Shown in pieces: positions 1 through 12,289 of a stretch of DNA of 64,000 nucleotides (position 1 is its first letter; each line of letters starts with the position of its first letter). The DNA lies in NCBI GenBank assembly GCA_964016875.1, contig OZ024718.1, positions 3,849,001 through 3,913,000 on the forward strand. Direction: 5' to 3'. The notes beneath the pieces were generated by a model. The model had not been told where the DNA came from. It saw only the letters and a list, made by a program, of their open reading frames with translations, and did no database searches. The stretch is from Fallopia convolvulus. Lineage: Eukaryota; Streptophyta; Magnoliopsida; Caryophyllales; Polygonaceae. The position numbers were made by a program, and so were the translations under genes.

Positions 1-210
1 AATCAAAAGAAAATCAGTCGTCTCCCAGGTAATCAATCAATCATCGACAACAAATTAAAATGAAAAAAAAGATATCCATTTGAAAATAAGGTTCAACTAC
101 TAATCATCAAGAAAAACAAAGGCAAACCCATCAAAACCCAAACAAATCAAGCAATTATGTTAAAATTTCTTCTCTGATACTGGTTTTTAAGATAGCAAAG
201 AGAGGATTAC

Positions 211-333
211 CTTAAAGATTGGCGATTGGGATCAGCAGAAAGGGCGTGAAGATTGAAGAGCCTGAGGAATTTAGTCGAATAGGTGGTGGGCACTAGGCAG
301 TTACCCGGAAATTGGTTCCCATTTCTCAGTGTT
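211..333 (-). CDS. Possible exon of a gene running off the left edge
   Basis: An open stretch on the minus strand is bordered by a plausible acceptor (TTGTAG) at its upstream end and a donor (AAG|GTAATCC) at 211/210. It encodes about 41 residues rich in Leu, Asn and Arg, ending LSADPNRQSLR. The composition would suit an organelle-targeted N-terminus, but I recognise no family. A true start codon is not certain: the frame stays open upstream to an ATG at 410, and the short ATG frame inside the exon stops early. Any remaining exons would lie left of the window. It may be a real first or second exon, or chance. Confidence 0.28.
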
Positions 334-338
334 CTACA

Positions 339-1009
339 ATAATAGTAAGAGGACAGGATTGGGGAAATATAATAGATTAATAATATTTGACTGTTTGGTT
401 GCAAAATCAAACTTTTCTTTCTTGTGGGTGAAAAACTGAAAATGACTTTTCACAAGGCCAATCCAAATCCAATTTACAATTGTCATCACAACATGTGGAT
501 CACGTTTCATTTCATCATCTAAAAGTATAACCATGTAAAAGTTTGTTAACGCGAAACACTTCCTGTGAGCGATGGAATTGATTACCAAAGCAAATTGACT
601 TTGATTTCAATATAGTTGGGCTTTGTAAATTTAATAATTTTTGTATAAGTCAGGTTGGTTATTCTCGTTAAGTTTGTCTAGTTTCTTGTTTGGATCACAC
701 ATTTAATATAACTTAAATGCGTTATATTTAGCTATCGAAACGGTTGGTCTCAATTTTCTTTGAATGTTTTTATAAATTATAACTCTATGCAATAATAGAA
801 GCAACTTTAGAGGGTGATGCAGAAGTGAGGAGTGAAATTGCAATGTCGTTTATTTTTCTATAGAGCAATGTAATACACAGTTTGATAAATAGAGATACAA
901 ATGTGGAAAATCTGCAATCTTTCTTGCAGTTTTGTGTGAAAATATAAATTGAAACATATGTGGGTTTTTCAGTTTTCCTGGACAGCATGAATCAAGCAGG
1001 CAACCCAAC
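339..1009. other. Spacer and F2KP 3' flank
   Basis: AT-rich sequence between the possible left-edge exon and the F2KP stop codon. The part next to 1009 must hold the F2KP 3' UTR. I see no further coding similarity or repeat structure here. Confidence 0.5.
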
Positions 1010-4000
1010 TCAATCCATAAGTTTGTACCTCTTCTCCTGGACGCCGCTTACTCCCATTTGTATTTCTATGATCGTATGAAGTGGTATCTGATACAACAAC
1101 TCACAACTGTCAAAAATACTTGGTACACAAAACAACTACATGAAAATCAATCCAAACAAATCAAATCATGAATCATGATATAAGGAACTTTGATCATGTC
1201 ATATTGTCATACCAACAACAAAAAATCTTGTGAGCTAAGCAAAGATCAAACTACAAGGTATAGTCCCACACAAGCAGGATCTGGGGTGTCAAGATGGGGG
1301 CACCCATACCATGTTCAGAAGGATGCGCCCGATAGACCCAAGTTAAACTGAAATTCAGCTATGTGACAATAATAACTAAATTTAGTTAAAATGCACCAAT
1401 ATTGATATAACGACAGCTATATCCATCTCAAAGGCATTGTATCAGCCAATGAGCAAGGGTGAAAGCACAAGGCGACTGACTCTTGATCGAGTGAGTTAGA
1501 ATTCGTAGTCCACATTGTAGACCAAAGTTAAAGAAGAAGCTTTGTTGTGATAGCAACTGGAAAAATAATGGCCGTTAAGCGTGTCAGTAAATTACCTCTA
1601 TGTGTGGAATTTCTTTCAAAGGCCTATCAGCAAAATAAGCATATAAAGCTCTCAGGACCGCCTGAAAGAAGCAAGAAAAGACCACCACCATGAGAAACCG
1701 AGATTGGAAAGACAGACAAGAAGCTAAAGCATGTGTTACAATTGGCTAGTGAAATACAACCTGGTGAGATACAACCACCACAGGAGCTCTTTGTCGTTCA
1801 AGTTCAATGATCACAGGTTCTAGCCTGCACTTACCCAAAAAGATAATGTTTCTTTAGATTAATGTTTATACAAAGATGGCGTTATGGGGTTCGCAATTTT
1901 CAAGTCAATTTGTAGACACACCTTTGGATAACATCCAGGTATGATTCTCCACGAGGATAACGGTACCTCAGCTTATCCTTCTTACGGGATCTGAAGCCCA
2001 TGAAAAGAGCAACATTTAGGAACATTTTGCTAATTTAAGGAAATACAAGTATGGCCTCCTCAAATGACATCTTTCATTTATGACTTTAATGCTTTTTTAT
2101 TATAATAAATAGATTCCTTATTGAACTAAGAAAAAGATGAGTAACAAAGCATATATGAATCAAGCTTTTCCCTGGGCTAAACCTCACAAAGCACAACTAC
2201 TTCATGATAATATATGCTAAAACTAGGCAGTATATATTAGCACAAGTCGAATGAATAAAAAACTGTCAAAACATACTCATATTCTTCAGGCATATTCTTC
2301 TTGATCTCTTCATAAGTCATTCCATCACATACACCAGCATTAATCTCATCAAGAGAGCGCCATTGTATCTACACAAAGACTTGAATCAGAGACAGCACAA
2401 TGACCCAGTTGGATCTAATTTCTAATTTTCTACTCCAATGGTTAAAGTAGACAACCAAGAAAAGCAAGTCATCCATATTACCTTCGGAAACCCACCAATA
2501 TGTCTTGCTGTCAAAATTGATCTCTGTAGAGTACTAGTCCATATCTGAATTTGATATGCGTAGAATTATTGACGAGGAACATTATAGGGAAGTACACTTG
2601 GTTTTAAGTACGAAAAAACAGAAACATAATGGGCCATCATAGTCAAACAACAGCAATCTACCTAACTGCCTTTACTTCTGTGGCATCAAATGAAATAAAA
2701 AATAAGAGTGGAATGCCTATCTTAGCAACGGAAAAATTTAGGATAAGAACGAATTAAACGGGAACCTAGATCTTATTACTTCTGTCTTCTTACACTCCTT
2801 TAATAGGAAAAATTATAAGCAACAAATGAAAATAATCGGCAGATGTCTGTTTTAGACCTTTTTCCTTCAGATAATAAGCCCCATTACGATAAGATTAGGT
2901 TTAGAAATAAAATTTGGATGATAATGCTACAATAAATAAGATACAATAAAATCTTTGAGCCCTCCAAGCTACCAGATCCTAGAAATTCTCTCAAGCGAAA
3001 CAGTACCATGGCCTTGTGTAAAAAGAAAAAAAAATCAAGGTTTAGTAAATGCTTAACAAACTCAGAAACAGATGAGCAACTGCTACAATGGTCTTTCTGC
3101 AGTCATACTTTACAGGACAAAAAAGAAAACTTACTGAAGCAGCTCGTTCAGATTTAAGCCGTTTCTCAACAAAGGTTCCAAGTTTCTTGGCATAATGTTC
3201 TCCAGTATCACTGCTCATTTAACAAGACACCAAATTTTCAGTCTCTTCTTTTGTAGTTCAAACCAACGTAGTCAAATATACACAATGCAATCCAATGAAG
3301 AAGACACCAAAGAAAACCAAATACATGCATAGATAATAAAACAAAATGCAAATTATATAGACATGCTTTTTATATAGACATTTATAAATATATATCCTGC
3401 AATTATATTTGACATGACACATGTGTATAACATATATAAATGCTCAAATTATGTAGACATGATCATGCGACTATCACGCACAGAACTTCTAAATGAATGT
3501 CAGTACTTGACAGACCTTAGAGCAGAGTCACCCCCAATTCTGCTTCTGACATTGAACCGGCTCTCTCCATGTCTAGTGAGCAATATAGGCCGGGGAGTGA
3601 GATGTGTATTCACCTACAACAGAAAGAGTCAACAGAGTGATTTTTTTTTTGTTCTGAGTTAATTAAGTTATTATATCCACATTAATAAGCTCAATTAGCT
3701 AATTTATCTTATCAACTATTATTTTGTTCACACATTTCAGAAAGCAGCAACACAACTAGGAAAATAATATCAAACCGATATTACGAATCAATGTACCCAG
3801 GATCACTTCTATGAAAAAGAAAATAGCAGTACATGAAACCATTCATGGAGAGAACAAAAGCTATGTATGGCTTACAAAAAAGGCTACTGACAACATACCA
3901 GGAAGAAAACAATCCGTCCAGGTAGATATCCACTAATATTGTTCACCTGTACAAATATAGACATGACAGTCAAATATAACATAAATCACTGGAGTTGAAT

Positions 4001-7000
4001 AAATGGCTTCAAAAAGAGCTGCATTCAATCCTCTAGACTTCTGACTTTGAATTGTATTATAGAATGCTTATTTCATCTTGTTTCCTCTACATATCTTTCC
4101 TTGCTTTCTCCTTCTCTTCTTTGCCTGGATATCTATCTTTGTTTTCTTTTCTTTTTTTAGCCCAGAGGGGTTTTTACACGAGAGAATAACTTTAGATGAC
4201 ATAAGAGTACATTCCAGCTCGTCCTATAATGCATGTTACCGATTCTATTGATTTGCATCTTTTGGTATTAAGGAATGTTGAATCCTAATAATGGTTTGCA
4301 GCTCACTAAAATATAATAATGGACTTTGTTTTTGATTACCTGCACATTTTAGTCTTAAAAGTGAGCCAAATAAGATACTCAGATTATCTAGACCCGAAGT
4401 TAAATTATACTGTCTAGATAACACTACTTTCCATCGTAGCCTCAAAATTATTTATTCACCATCAGAGGCAAAAAAACGAATTATATAATTGTCTTCAAGT
4501 AGCCTAGAGTTGATGCAGCAGTCCTAGTCTGTCTTTCACATCCATTTGGGATAAATTTGATACATAGAAAAAAAATTCCAACTATGTCACCAAAAGACTT
4601 CATTGTTGTCCCGTCCTAACACAATATGAAACTCATAGACAACATAAATCTATATCCAGTGCAGAATTCAAACTATCATGAGTTTTCTTTTCAGGTAATT
4701 CTTTCGTGTGGATTGGTCCACTTTACATAAATTTTTAAGAGATGATGAAGAGAGACTTAATTACCAGGAGAGTGCAGACTTACTTGAATTTGGCCCCCAT
4801 GTCCGCTGACCATATCAATCATTTTGATATAAGATCCTTCTTCTACTGGTTCATAGAACTGTTTGTAGATGTAAAATATAGTTTACATTAATCTCATATA
4901 GCATTTACTCAAAAAGATATGAGAAAAAGGTCATGAGTGACTACCTTTTCATAATATGCCAACCGATTTCTGAAGTCTCTGCAACCAGCTTCAAAGTCTG
5001 GCCTGCATAATATAACAATTGTTATACTACACATTAAAATTTAATTCAATATGCGTAGCAAACTTCATTTCTTGGTTTAAGAAACATAATTATGAATCTG
5101 ATTAGAATTCTCACTCTTCAGCGTAATCCGGGCTCTGCTGGACCTTGAGACGTATATTTCTCTCTATAATGCGCTCATCATTACATAGTGTTTCCAAAAA
5201 TATAATCTGCATTGAAACCATTTAACGTGTAACAGTTATATTTAAAATATGTGTACTGAAGATTAGCAGCATTGTTCATTCTTAAGAAAACAGGAGTCTC
5301 CTGCATTCGGGTTTAGTTATGGTGGAGTTTAATAAAAACTCTATCGGTGAATTTTGGCCAAATCTCAACCATCCAAATATAAACTAACGGTTAGATTTAG
5401 TTTTTCTCTCTCCAAATCTACTAATGATTTTCTCTAGGGTTCACTAATTTACAATAGGGTTTTAGAACTCTACCTATAGAGTTTCTAATAAACTCCACCG
5501 GAACAAGACCGCATTCGGGTTTAGTTATGCATTCATCCTTAGAATTAGACAAACAATTAAACTAATATGCAAATTCTGTTTCTCCCTAATCTGGAAATGC
5601 ATTTGAAATTCAGTAGAACCCTCCATAAGATGTTGTATTGGGTGTTGACTTAATGCTGTTGAACCAATTCACTACTGTGCTTCATTTGGAAAAAGCATTG
5701 TCATATTGACATTCATTGCACCAAATCATGTGCAACTGAATTAACCAGATCTTTTTGCTGACCAAAAATACAAAAAATACAGTTTTGCAATCTAAATGAA
5801 AAAACACTACAATAATTACAAGAACATGGACATAAAATGTCAGATCTGGAAGCAAATATTAAACAGTCATCTGAAATACACAACTGTTTTATTTGTGAAG
5901 ATTCATGAGTGGGGCAAGAGACCTGAAACTGCTAGATTTTGAGCATGATATAAGGAATTAAAAGGATGTGGGTGGTGAAGATCTCAAGTTTAATTAGCAA
6001 TTGGTGGTCCTTGCTCAATGGATGACAAGCTTGAGTAATAAAATACATGGAATTGTGTTGACTTAATGAGTAGTCTGGTGCAGCTAAACAGCTTGGTAGT
6101 TATTAAAAATGGAATTCTAAGGTGAGATGGTTGAAGTGGACTTGTCAGTCTAACCCTTTAAAATGCCTGCAAGCAACTTAATTTGCATGGAAAATAGAAA
6201 ATCAGTTTATAATATCTAACCACCTGAATAGTTTTTAACCTTCAATACTAATTCAAAAGAACCATATTTCAGGGCCCAATACTAAAATACTGAGGGAAAC
6301 TAAGATAAATCATTTTTTTTCAACAGCACATTCCTTGAATTTGGAAGAAATATCAAATAAACAAGCAAAGAAGGGTGATGCCCTCATTAGGTGGCTCTAA
6401 CAGAAGACTTCACGAGGATTGCTCTACCTGGATGATTCCAGCGATCTACACATGTAGCTATGAAATCTACTCAATGAAGTAACCACCTAAAAATGATATC
6501 AGGGACTAGCTATCTAGCATGCTAGTCATACAAAAATATAAGCACCTTGCAGTTTCCTTCAGCCAATTTCATCAACATGTTTCGCCGTGCTCTTGAACTG
6601 TTTGTGGCGTCAAATATTCCCACCTAAATCAAATGCTCCAATCCCAAATTATAAGTCAACATATTGGATAGACAGATACAAGAACAACTTTATTAATATG
6701 GGGTCAGAGCAACTTACTTGGCCTCCTTCATGCATCCAAGAAATCATATCTTCCATTGCCAGGGCAGCTACCTACTAGAAAGTAGGTCATAGCACGATTA
6801 ATTATCTGGAGAACAGTGTCCAATACAAGCTATAATTTTTAATCAAATAAACTTTCAAAAGGTGCAAATAGCATAAGAATTCTGTCAAGCCTGTATATTT
6901 AAGTTTATAATTCATTTTTATTTTGGACAGACAAATTGATCTTTTATTAGAAGTCCAGGAAGTTGATTCAAGCAATAATAAATCTACAACATTAATATAA

Positions 7001-10000
7001 AACACTTTAGAAAGAAGTGCTTGTTCATGGATCTTTTTTCAGATTTTGGGATCTTTTTTCAGACAAATTATACTATGTTCTATATACATTAATAATTAAA
7101 TTGATTATTTGTGTACTTTAATACATAAAGACAACATTTTAACAAACAAAATACAAAACCAAAGGATATTCTGCATAAATAAACCAAATTTCTAAATATT
7201 AACATCATAAAAGATGCATGAATATAGACCAAAGGGAAAAAGACAAAACGAGGATTTAAGGGTAAACTCTCCACTAAGCATGGTGCAATGGAAATGTGCA
7301 GACCTTTGAACTTATTTTCTTGGGAAAAAATATGTTAAAACAAAAAAGGTAATATGACATGTGTGCATGACAAGTCCAGTAATCCCCTTTTTTTTAGTCA
7401 CATCTAAGGATTTTTGAAGGTGGAAAGAGAAACAACTTCAGTATATCATATAAGGAAGTAAAACTGATGTATAATCCTTTAGATTAGACAGGCATCAACC
7501 ATTACTCTCAGCAAAAAATGAATTTTAGCCAGGATGAAATAAGAGTAACAGTTACAACCAAGGGAAAAGATGTTTCCGATAGGTTAAAAACCACACATAA
7601 CAGGCCAAAAAGATTAAAAAATCAATTAATGAGATTTAGTTGAAAGAATTACTCAGCAAGAACTCACCTCATTACGTGCCTCCAGCCCCTCTGGATTGTC
7701 GCCGCGGAAAAAATCAGCAGACTGCTTTAGAATTAGACGGTGCATTACAAATTCCACAAGACATGGAGATAGTTAGAAGAAACAAATTGATAAATATCAT
7801 TTTACAGCCCAAATTATATCCAACAGTTACGTTTAGAAAAAAGAATAGGTATAGTTGTAACTATAACCAACCTAACCCAACTGAGAAACTATGACATAAA
7901 AAGTTAATTTCGCAGTTATAACTGTGTTTTAGATCTTGATCCATATTATACAGATGCATTAAAATGCAGGATTTATTATATTCTATGAATAACAGATATT
8001 ATCATGACAAGTTGGATAATAGTTCTGCAAAAGCCTTATGCGTAGAATTAAATTGCAAACTAACAGAGTTTACCTGATTAGTTCCAAGCTTCAAGCGCCT
8101 GTACTGTTCACCAAAGAGAAAAAGTGAGTTCCACGTCAAATGTATGCGAAACTTTAAAACCCTTCAGTTGCCTAGGAACTAGATTTAAGATTTTAATTAG
8201 ATTACCTTCCCAATATTGAAGTGCTTGGTGTCATGTCCCAACCATCTAAGATATCTTGTGAGTTTAACAGCAGTGAAGGTCTTACCTCGAGCAGGCAAGC
8301 CAACCTACATAGTGAATGTACCCCATATATTTTGAATTAAAAAAAAATAGTAAAGGCAAAATGCATGCACATAAAAATCTTTGCATAATACTTTATGTAG
8401 AACTATTCGTATAGAAAAATGGTTAAGAAGCCGGGTCTAAGGTTATATGGATGTTGTTATGCACTTATGCCACACAACCAAATAAATGCAAATGGAAAAC
8501 GATAGCACTTTTTCTAACATCACAACTTACCAACACAATAGCCAAGTGCGTATCTTCTTTAGGCCCAAGCATCTGATCAGCAACTGCAGCGGCAGCAACA
8601 GCTCCAGCAGCTGCTGGAATTGCATTCTAGGAAGATGCATAAAAGAATGGTAATATAGGTAAGCTTCATGAACAATGTCAAAAAAAAAATTGTTATACAA
8701 ATTTACAAAAGAGAATTAACTGACCTTTCTTACGGAATCGAGTTTCAGATCAATTGTGAATGTGCAAGAGCTAGCTGATTTGACTAACCTAGGAGAGCCC
8801 ACTCCTCTGTCTACAAACAGTCCTTTATGAGATTCCTTAATTTGGAATGGTGAATATGTTCCCACTGACTTAGATTCAACCGAACCAGAATAAGGGTGCA
8901 CTTTTGAAGAATCAGGAATCGACAGCTCCATGTCCTGCACAACATTACCTTGAGCATATCAAGAATACAATGTAAATACACCTTAGTACAATATTATCAG
9001 AATTTAATATGAAATGATACAGACAAAAGTCCTAACAAAATCTAGATATAAGATTCAGCTGACTCATGAAGGATTAATGGTTTGGTGCAAACAGCAGATA
9101 AGCTATCTTCATGGTAGCACCAGAACCAATGTCTTCTCAGTTAGTAATATTAAAACTTTGGACTAAATAACTGATATTTCTATCAATGGAAAACGGCATA
9201 TTAGGTGACTGCTGATTAGCAGGTGAGTTTTAGCTTATAATGTTGCTAGAAATCAATTTTATTTAGACATAATCAATATGACATAGCAGAAGTGTTAAGT
9301 CCAAAATGCAGGCATCAAGGCAATCTTTTCCTTTATATCAATTTCAAACAGTTTTCTAGAAGAAACATACAATATAGAAAGGAAGGAGAAAGGGCAAAAA
9401 ATCGACCGGTTACTCCTTTAGGGAGCCATAAACATCATAGAAAAACAAAGTACATGTCTCCAAACTAACTTGTCAACGGTTAAAAAATCATTGATATGGC
9501 AATTTTGCATAATAAACCTTAACAGATGTAGTTTGATCACTAGAAGCACCAGCACTTCTAGAAGAAAATGATGAAGTGTTGCTCAGGCTGTTCCTGCTGG
9601 AAGAAATATATCTTGGTGTTGCAGCCAAATTAGCTGCATAAACCGAATTTGCAGAGGGTCCTGGTGTTGGGATAACATATCGTTCAATGTCAAGATCCAA
9701 GCTTGCTGAAGATCCACTCTATTGAGTAAAGGAAAGAGTATTAGATTAAACATTTGCACAAATGATCAGACACCCATGTCATAATAGTAAATCAAATTGG
9801 CTTAGCATAGAGGCAAGCACTCGTTATTTTACCCAATTTGTTGAAAGAAAGAAAACCAGATTGAGTTCAAGAGAAAAACACTAATTTGTTTATCACGCAT
9901 TCCAAAATGGCTGTGGGCTAGGAACAGGGAAACAAACCACTTTGTACTACAAAGAAACTTTTATGACTTAAGCTCACTTCATGTAATCAAACAGAACCTC

Positions 10001-11609
10001 ATTTCACCACAAAGGTTCATATTACACTATGGACCACAAGGTCCGACTAGTTCAACCCATGATCAAGTCACTATCTTCTATAGGCATTATTATGTATACA
10101 GATTATGCAGGCAACTCGACGGGAAAATATACAAAAGAATGCTCTCCAAACTGAACAGGGTAAGAGTTCTCATATTTCCATTAGCTAACCACTATCCATG
10201 AAAGAAGCCCTTTTATTTAATAGTGAGTGGAAGCAATCATCATGGAATGCAACAGAGAAGGAGATCCACCAAATGAATCAATTCAACCTTATGAAAAGAT
10301 ACTAATTATCCAAAATCTCTAAATTCAACAGGACCCCTAACAGAAGCTGTGATATAAGGGAATATATAAGCCCAGGCAAACTTGAGATGTTTATGCTCAT
10401 GTAGACTGATTATTCTTGATCTGGACCTCATACTTTGGTGACTAAAAATAATCCTGCCTCAACTCAATCAATGTTTAAGCACCAAGCTAACAAGTAAAAT
10501 TAAGCCTAATTGCCAATTTTAAAATTTCAATAATGATCACTTCCAGCCTTCTAACCAAAATTTAAATATTGCACTAAGACCATGAATAATTCAGCATCAT
10601 GGCCTGCTTGTAGAAATTCTACTCCTTTCCTCCAACTAGTTTGCGCTTTGCTATGATTTAATTTACTTTTACATTCTAATATAGTATTATTAGCTCGACT
10701 TAAACTAATGAGTAAGAATTTTCAGCTCATATTCAGATTACCTCCCCCTATCATTCACCAGTTCAGTTGACACTTGACAGATTTCAATATGCAAAGACAT
10801 CAAAGAGGGAAAAAGATCCAAGATTAAAATTGTTAACCTCTAACCTCAAAACCAGCCTGAGCATCCGAATTTATGCTAATGTCAGGAATGCCACGAACAG
10901 TAGAAGGCTGAAGATTTTCCCGGTAGGCTCTCCAACTGGCTGCCAGGTCAAACGGGGAGACCCGATCAGCCTTGATGAAAACAGGGCAGTCCAGCACTTC
11001 ATCAGCACTCAACTTAAACACAGCATGCATTGCATTGCCTTCAAGTGATCCCTTAGTTAAAACCCTATTCGAGCCTTCTTCTACAACGCACGGCATGTTC
11101 CCATCCTTGGGCCTCAACAAGAACTTGAAGTCCAATGTTTCTACAATACAACCACCCAAAAATAATCAAAGAGAAGAACTTGAATTCGGATTTCGCAATC
11201 CCTAGAAATCCATGCAGCCAATCAATCAATATCACTAGAATTACCATGATTAGGTGGAACTACGAAACTCAATTCCCACATTGAAGCCGATTCCCGCTCC
11301 ATAGACAACTATCAAACATTCCAATTGAAACGACTTCCTATTAATTACGACACTCAGATAAAAACAACAAAAGAAATCGAATTAATAGATCGAGTAATGA
11401 CTAACTGCTTTAGAAGAGTCCCAGGAGCCAACAAGAGGGGCGGAACCGAAGACGTGGGGAACAAGCTGGCCTTTGAGCGGAGAACACTCCATCTTGAGAG
11501 AAACATAGAGCTGTCCGCCGCCGGAGACGTCTTCTCGATCCTCAGCGCCAGTGCCGGTAACTCCGCCATGAGCGCTACCTTCGAGACCCTTGGATTGCCC
11601 CGTCCCCAT
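1010..11609 (-). CDS. F2KP: 6-phosphofructo-2-kinase/fructose-2,6-bisphosphatase
   Basis: Bifunctional cytosolic enzyme that makes and breaks fructose-2,6-bisphosphate, the signal metabolite that sets sucrose versus starch partitioning. I place 23 exons: 11609-11406, 11308-11245, 11140-10845, 9718-9518, 8934-8725, 8626-8531, 8304-8206, 8103-8074, 7721-7668, 6771-6718, 6623-6546, 5206-5115, 5002-4945, 4858-4784, 3946-3899, 3613-3516, 3210-3135, 2544-2482, 2368-2277, 1990-1922, 1824-1761, 1661-1596, 1087-1010. They give about 754 residues, close to the plant family length of about 744. In order: an N-terminal CBM20-type starch-binding region (GGQLYVSLKME to VGSWDSSKA, Trp63), a plant-specific linker with FDLAASWRAYRENL, the kinase P-loop GLPARGKT (359-366), and the phosphatase motif LLTRHGES with catalytic His568 and the second His in VSHQ (about 706). 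No break is seen. The start is chosen because MGTGQS begins the family-like N-terminus. Exon 8 is only 30 nt. The 5' leader holds a GA run at 11664-11680. Confidence 0.96.
1255..1465 (-). repeat. Dispersed repeat copy in F2KP intron 22
   Basis: Read on the minus strand, this block matches 43385-43590 on the plus strand at roughly 80% by eye. Shared landmarks are TGCCTTTGAGATGGAT, GGTGCATTCTAACTAAATT-like text, TTATTATTGTCA and ATAGCTGAATTTCAGTTT. Both copies lie in introns. The family is not recognised; its length would suit a SINE or the remnant of another short element. Confidence 0.6.
5303..5530. mobile_element. Small MITE-like insertion in F2KP intron 11
   Basis: Near-perfect inverted repeats GGTGGAGTTTAATAAAAACT (from 5321) and its counterpart ending at 5499 enclose about 180 bp. 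On both sides stands the direct repeat GCATTCGGGTTTAGTTATG (5303-5321 and 5511-5529). A target duplication of 18-19 bp is unusually long for a terminal-inverted-repeat MITE, so the flanking repeat may have another origin. Confidence 0.55.
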
Positions 11610-11808
11610 TGCTGTACTCTCGCTAATCCGAATTCGCGCGCCTTTCAGAGCTTCGAACTCATCGAGAGAGAGAGAGAGAGTGAGTCGGAATCTGGAAGGT
11701 TCGATTTCTGTTCAAAGCGCGGCTACCACCACCAACAGCTTGCGTGGGGGATAAGAAGGGGGAGGAGAGAAATAACTCAAATAAGCGTTGGTTAGGAGTT
11801 TTGAGAAT
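11610..11808. promoter_or_regulatory. F2KP 5' leader
   Basis: Sequence upstream of the F2KP start codon on the minus strand. It contains a GA/CT dinucleotide run at about 11664-11680, common in plant leaders. No clear TATA box is visible. Confidence 0.4.
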
Positions 11809-11857
11809 AACCACATCGGATAGGCGCGGGCCCGCGCCTATTTCTGATCGTGTGGTT
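11809..11857. promoter_or_regulatory. GC-rich palindrome upstream of F2KP
   Basis: The core at 11820-11841 is a perfect 22-bp palindrome centred on GCGGGCCCGC. Outer arms AACCACATCGG and GATCGTGTGGTT extend it imperfectly to 49 bp. It lies about 200 bp upstream of the F2KP start codon, so it may be a regulatory site, or a tiny foldback insertion. Confidence 0.5.
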
Positions 11858-11869
11858 GTAGGTTAAAAA

Positions 11870-11878
11870 GTGGGCCCC
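11870..11878. promoter_or_regulatory. GTGGGCCCC motif, candidate TCP site
   Basis: GTGGGCCCC resembles the binding motif of TCP transcription factors. It lies about 260 bp upstream of the F2KP start codon. The same 9-mer stands upstream of the SnRK1 beta gene at 15161-15169. Binding is inferred from the motif only. Confidence 0.35.
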
Positions 11879-11919
11879 ATGTGGGGTCGATCTAGGTCTT
11901 TTTGTTAGGATTGAGCAAA

Positions 11920-12065
11920 ATTCGGTCAGACCGGAATTTTGGACCGGACTAAACCGGATTGGGACTGAACCGGACTGCAATGTATTTGGTCCGATCCTCA
12001 GTCCAAAAAAATTAAGAGTTTGTTTTCGGTTTGGTTCGGTCAAAAATCGGTTCAGACCGACTTTT
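11920..12065. repeat. GGTTCGGT/ACCGGA-rich repeat block
   Basis: Degenerate repeats of ACCGGACT, GGTTCGGT and GACCGG units, with no reading frame. A similar block is at 56341-56750. Such stretches are common in plant intergenic DNA and often derive from short elements. The class is not determined. Confidence 0.45.
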
Positions 12066-12289
12066 TTTATTAATAAAATTAAGGGAGATTTAGGATGGTG
12101 CTCCTCAAGACCTTAACTTTATGTTTTTTCGAATGGTGCCCAGAAAAAAAAAAATTATTCTATCCTAATTCGTCTCGTGTCCTTTCTTATAATTTCCTTC
12201 CATTCAAACAAATCCTGTCAGATTTTTTATTTTTTTTTATATTAAACACAATTCATAATTTGTAATTAAAAAAGGGAGATCTTTTCCGT

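Noticed and set aside
11325..11795. 156-codon plus-strand frame
   Set aside because: Antisense to F2KP exon 1 and its leader; no similarity of its own.
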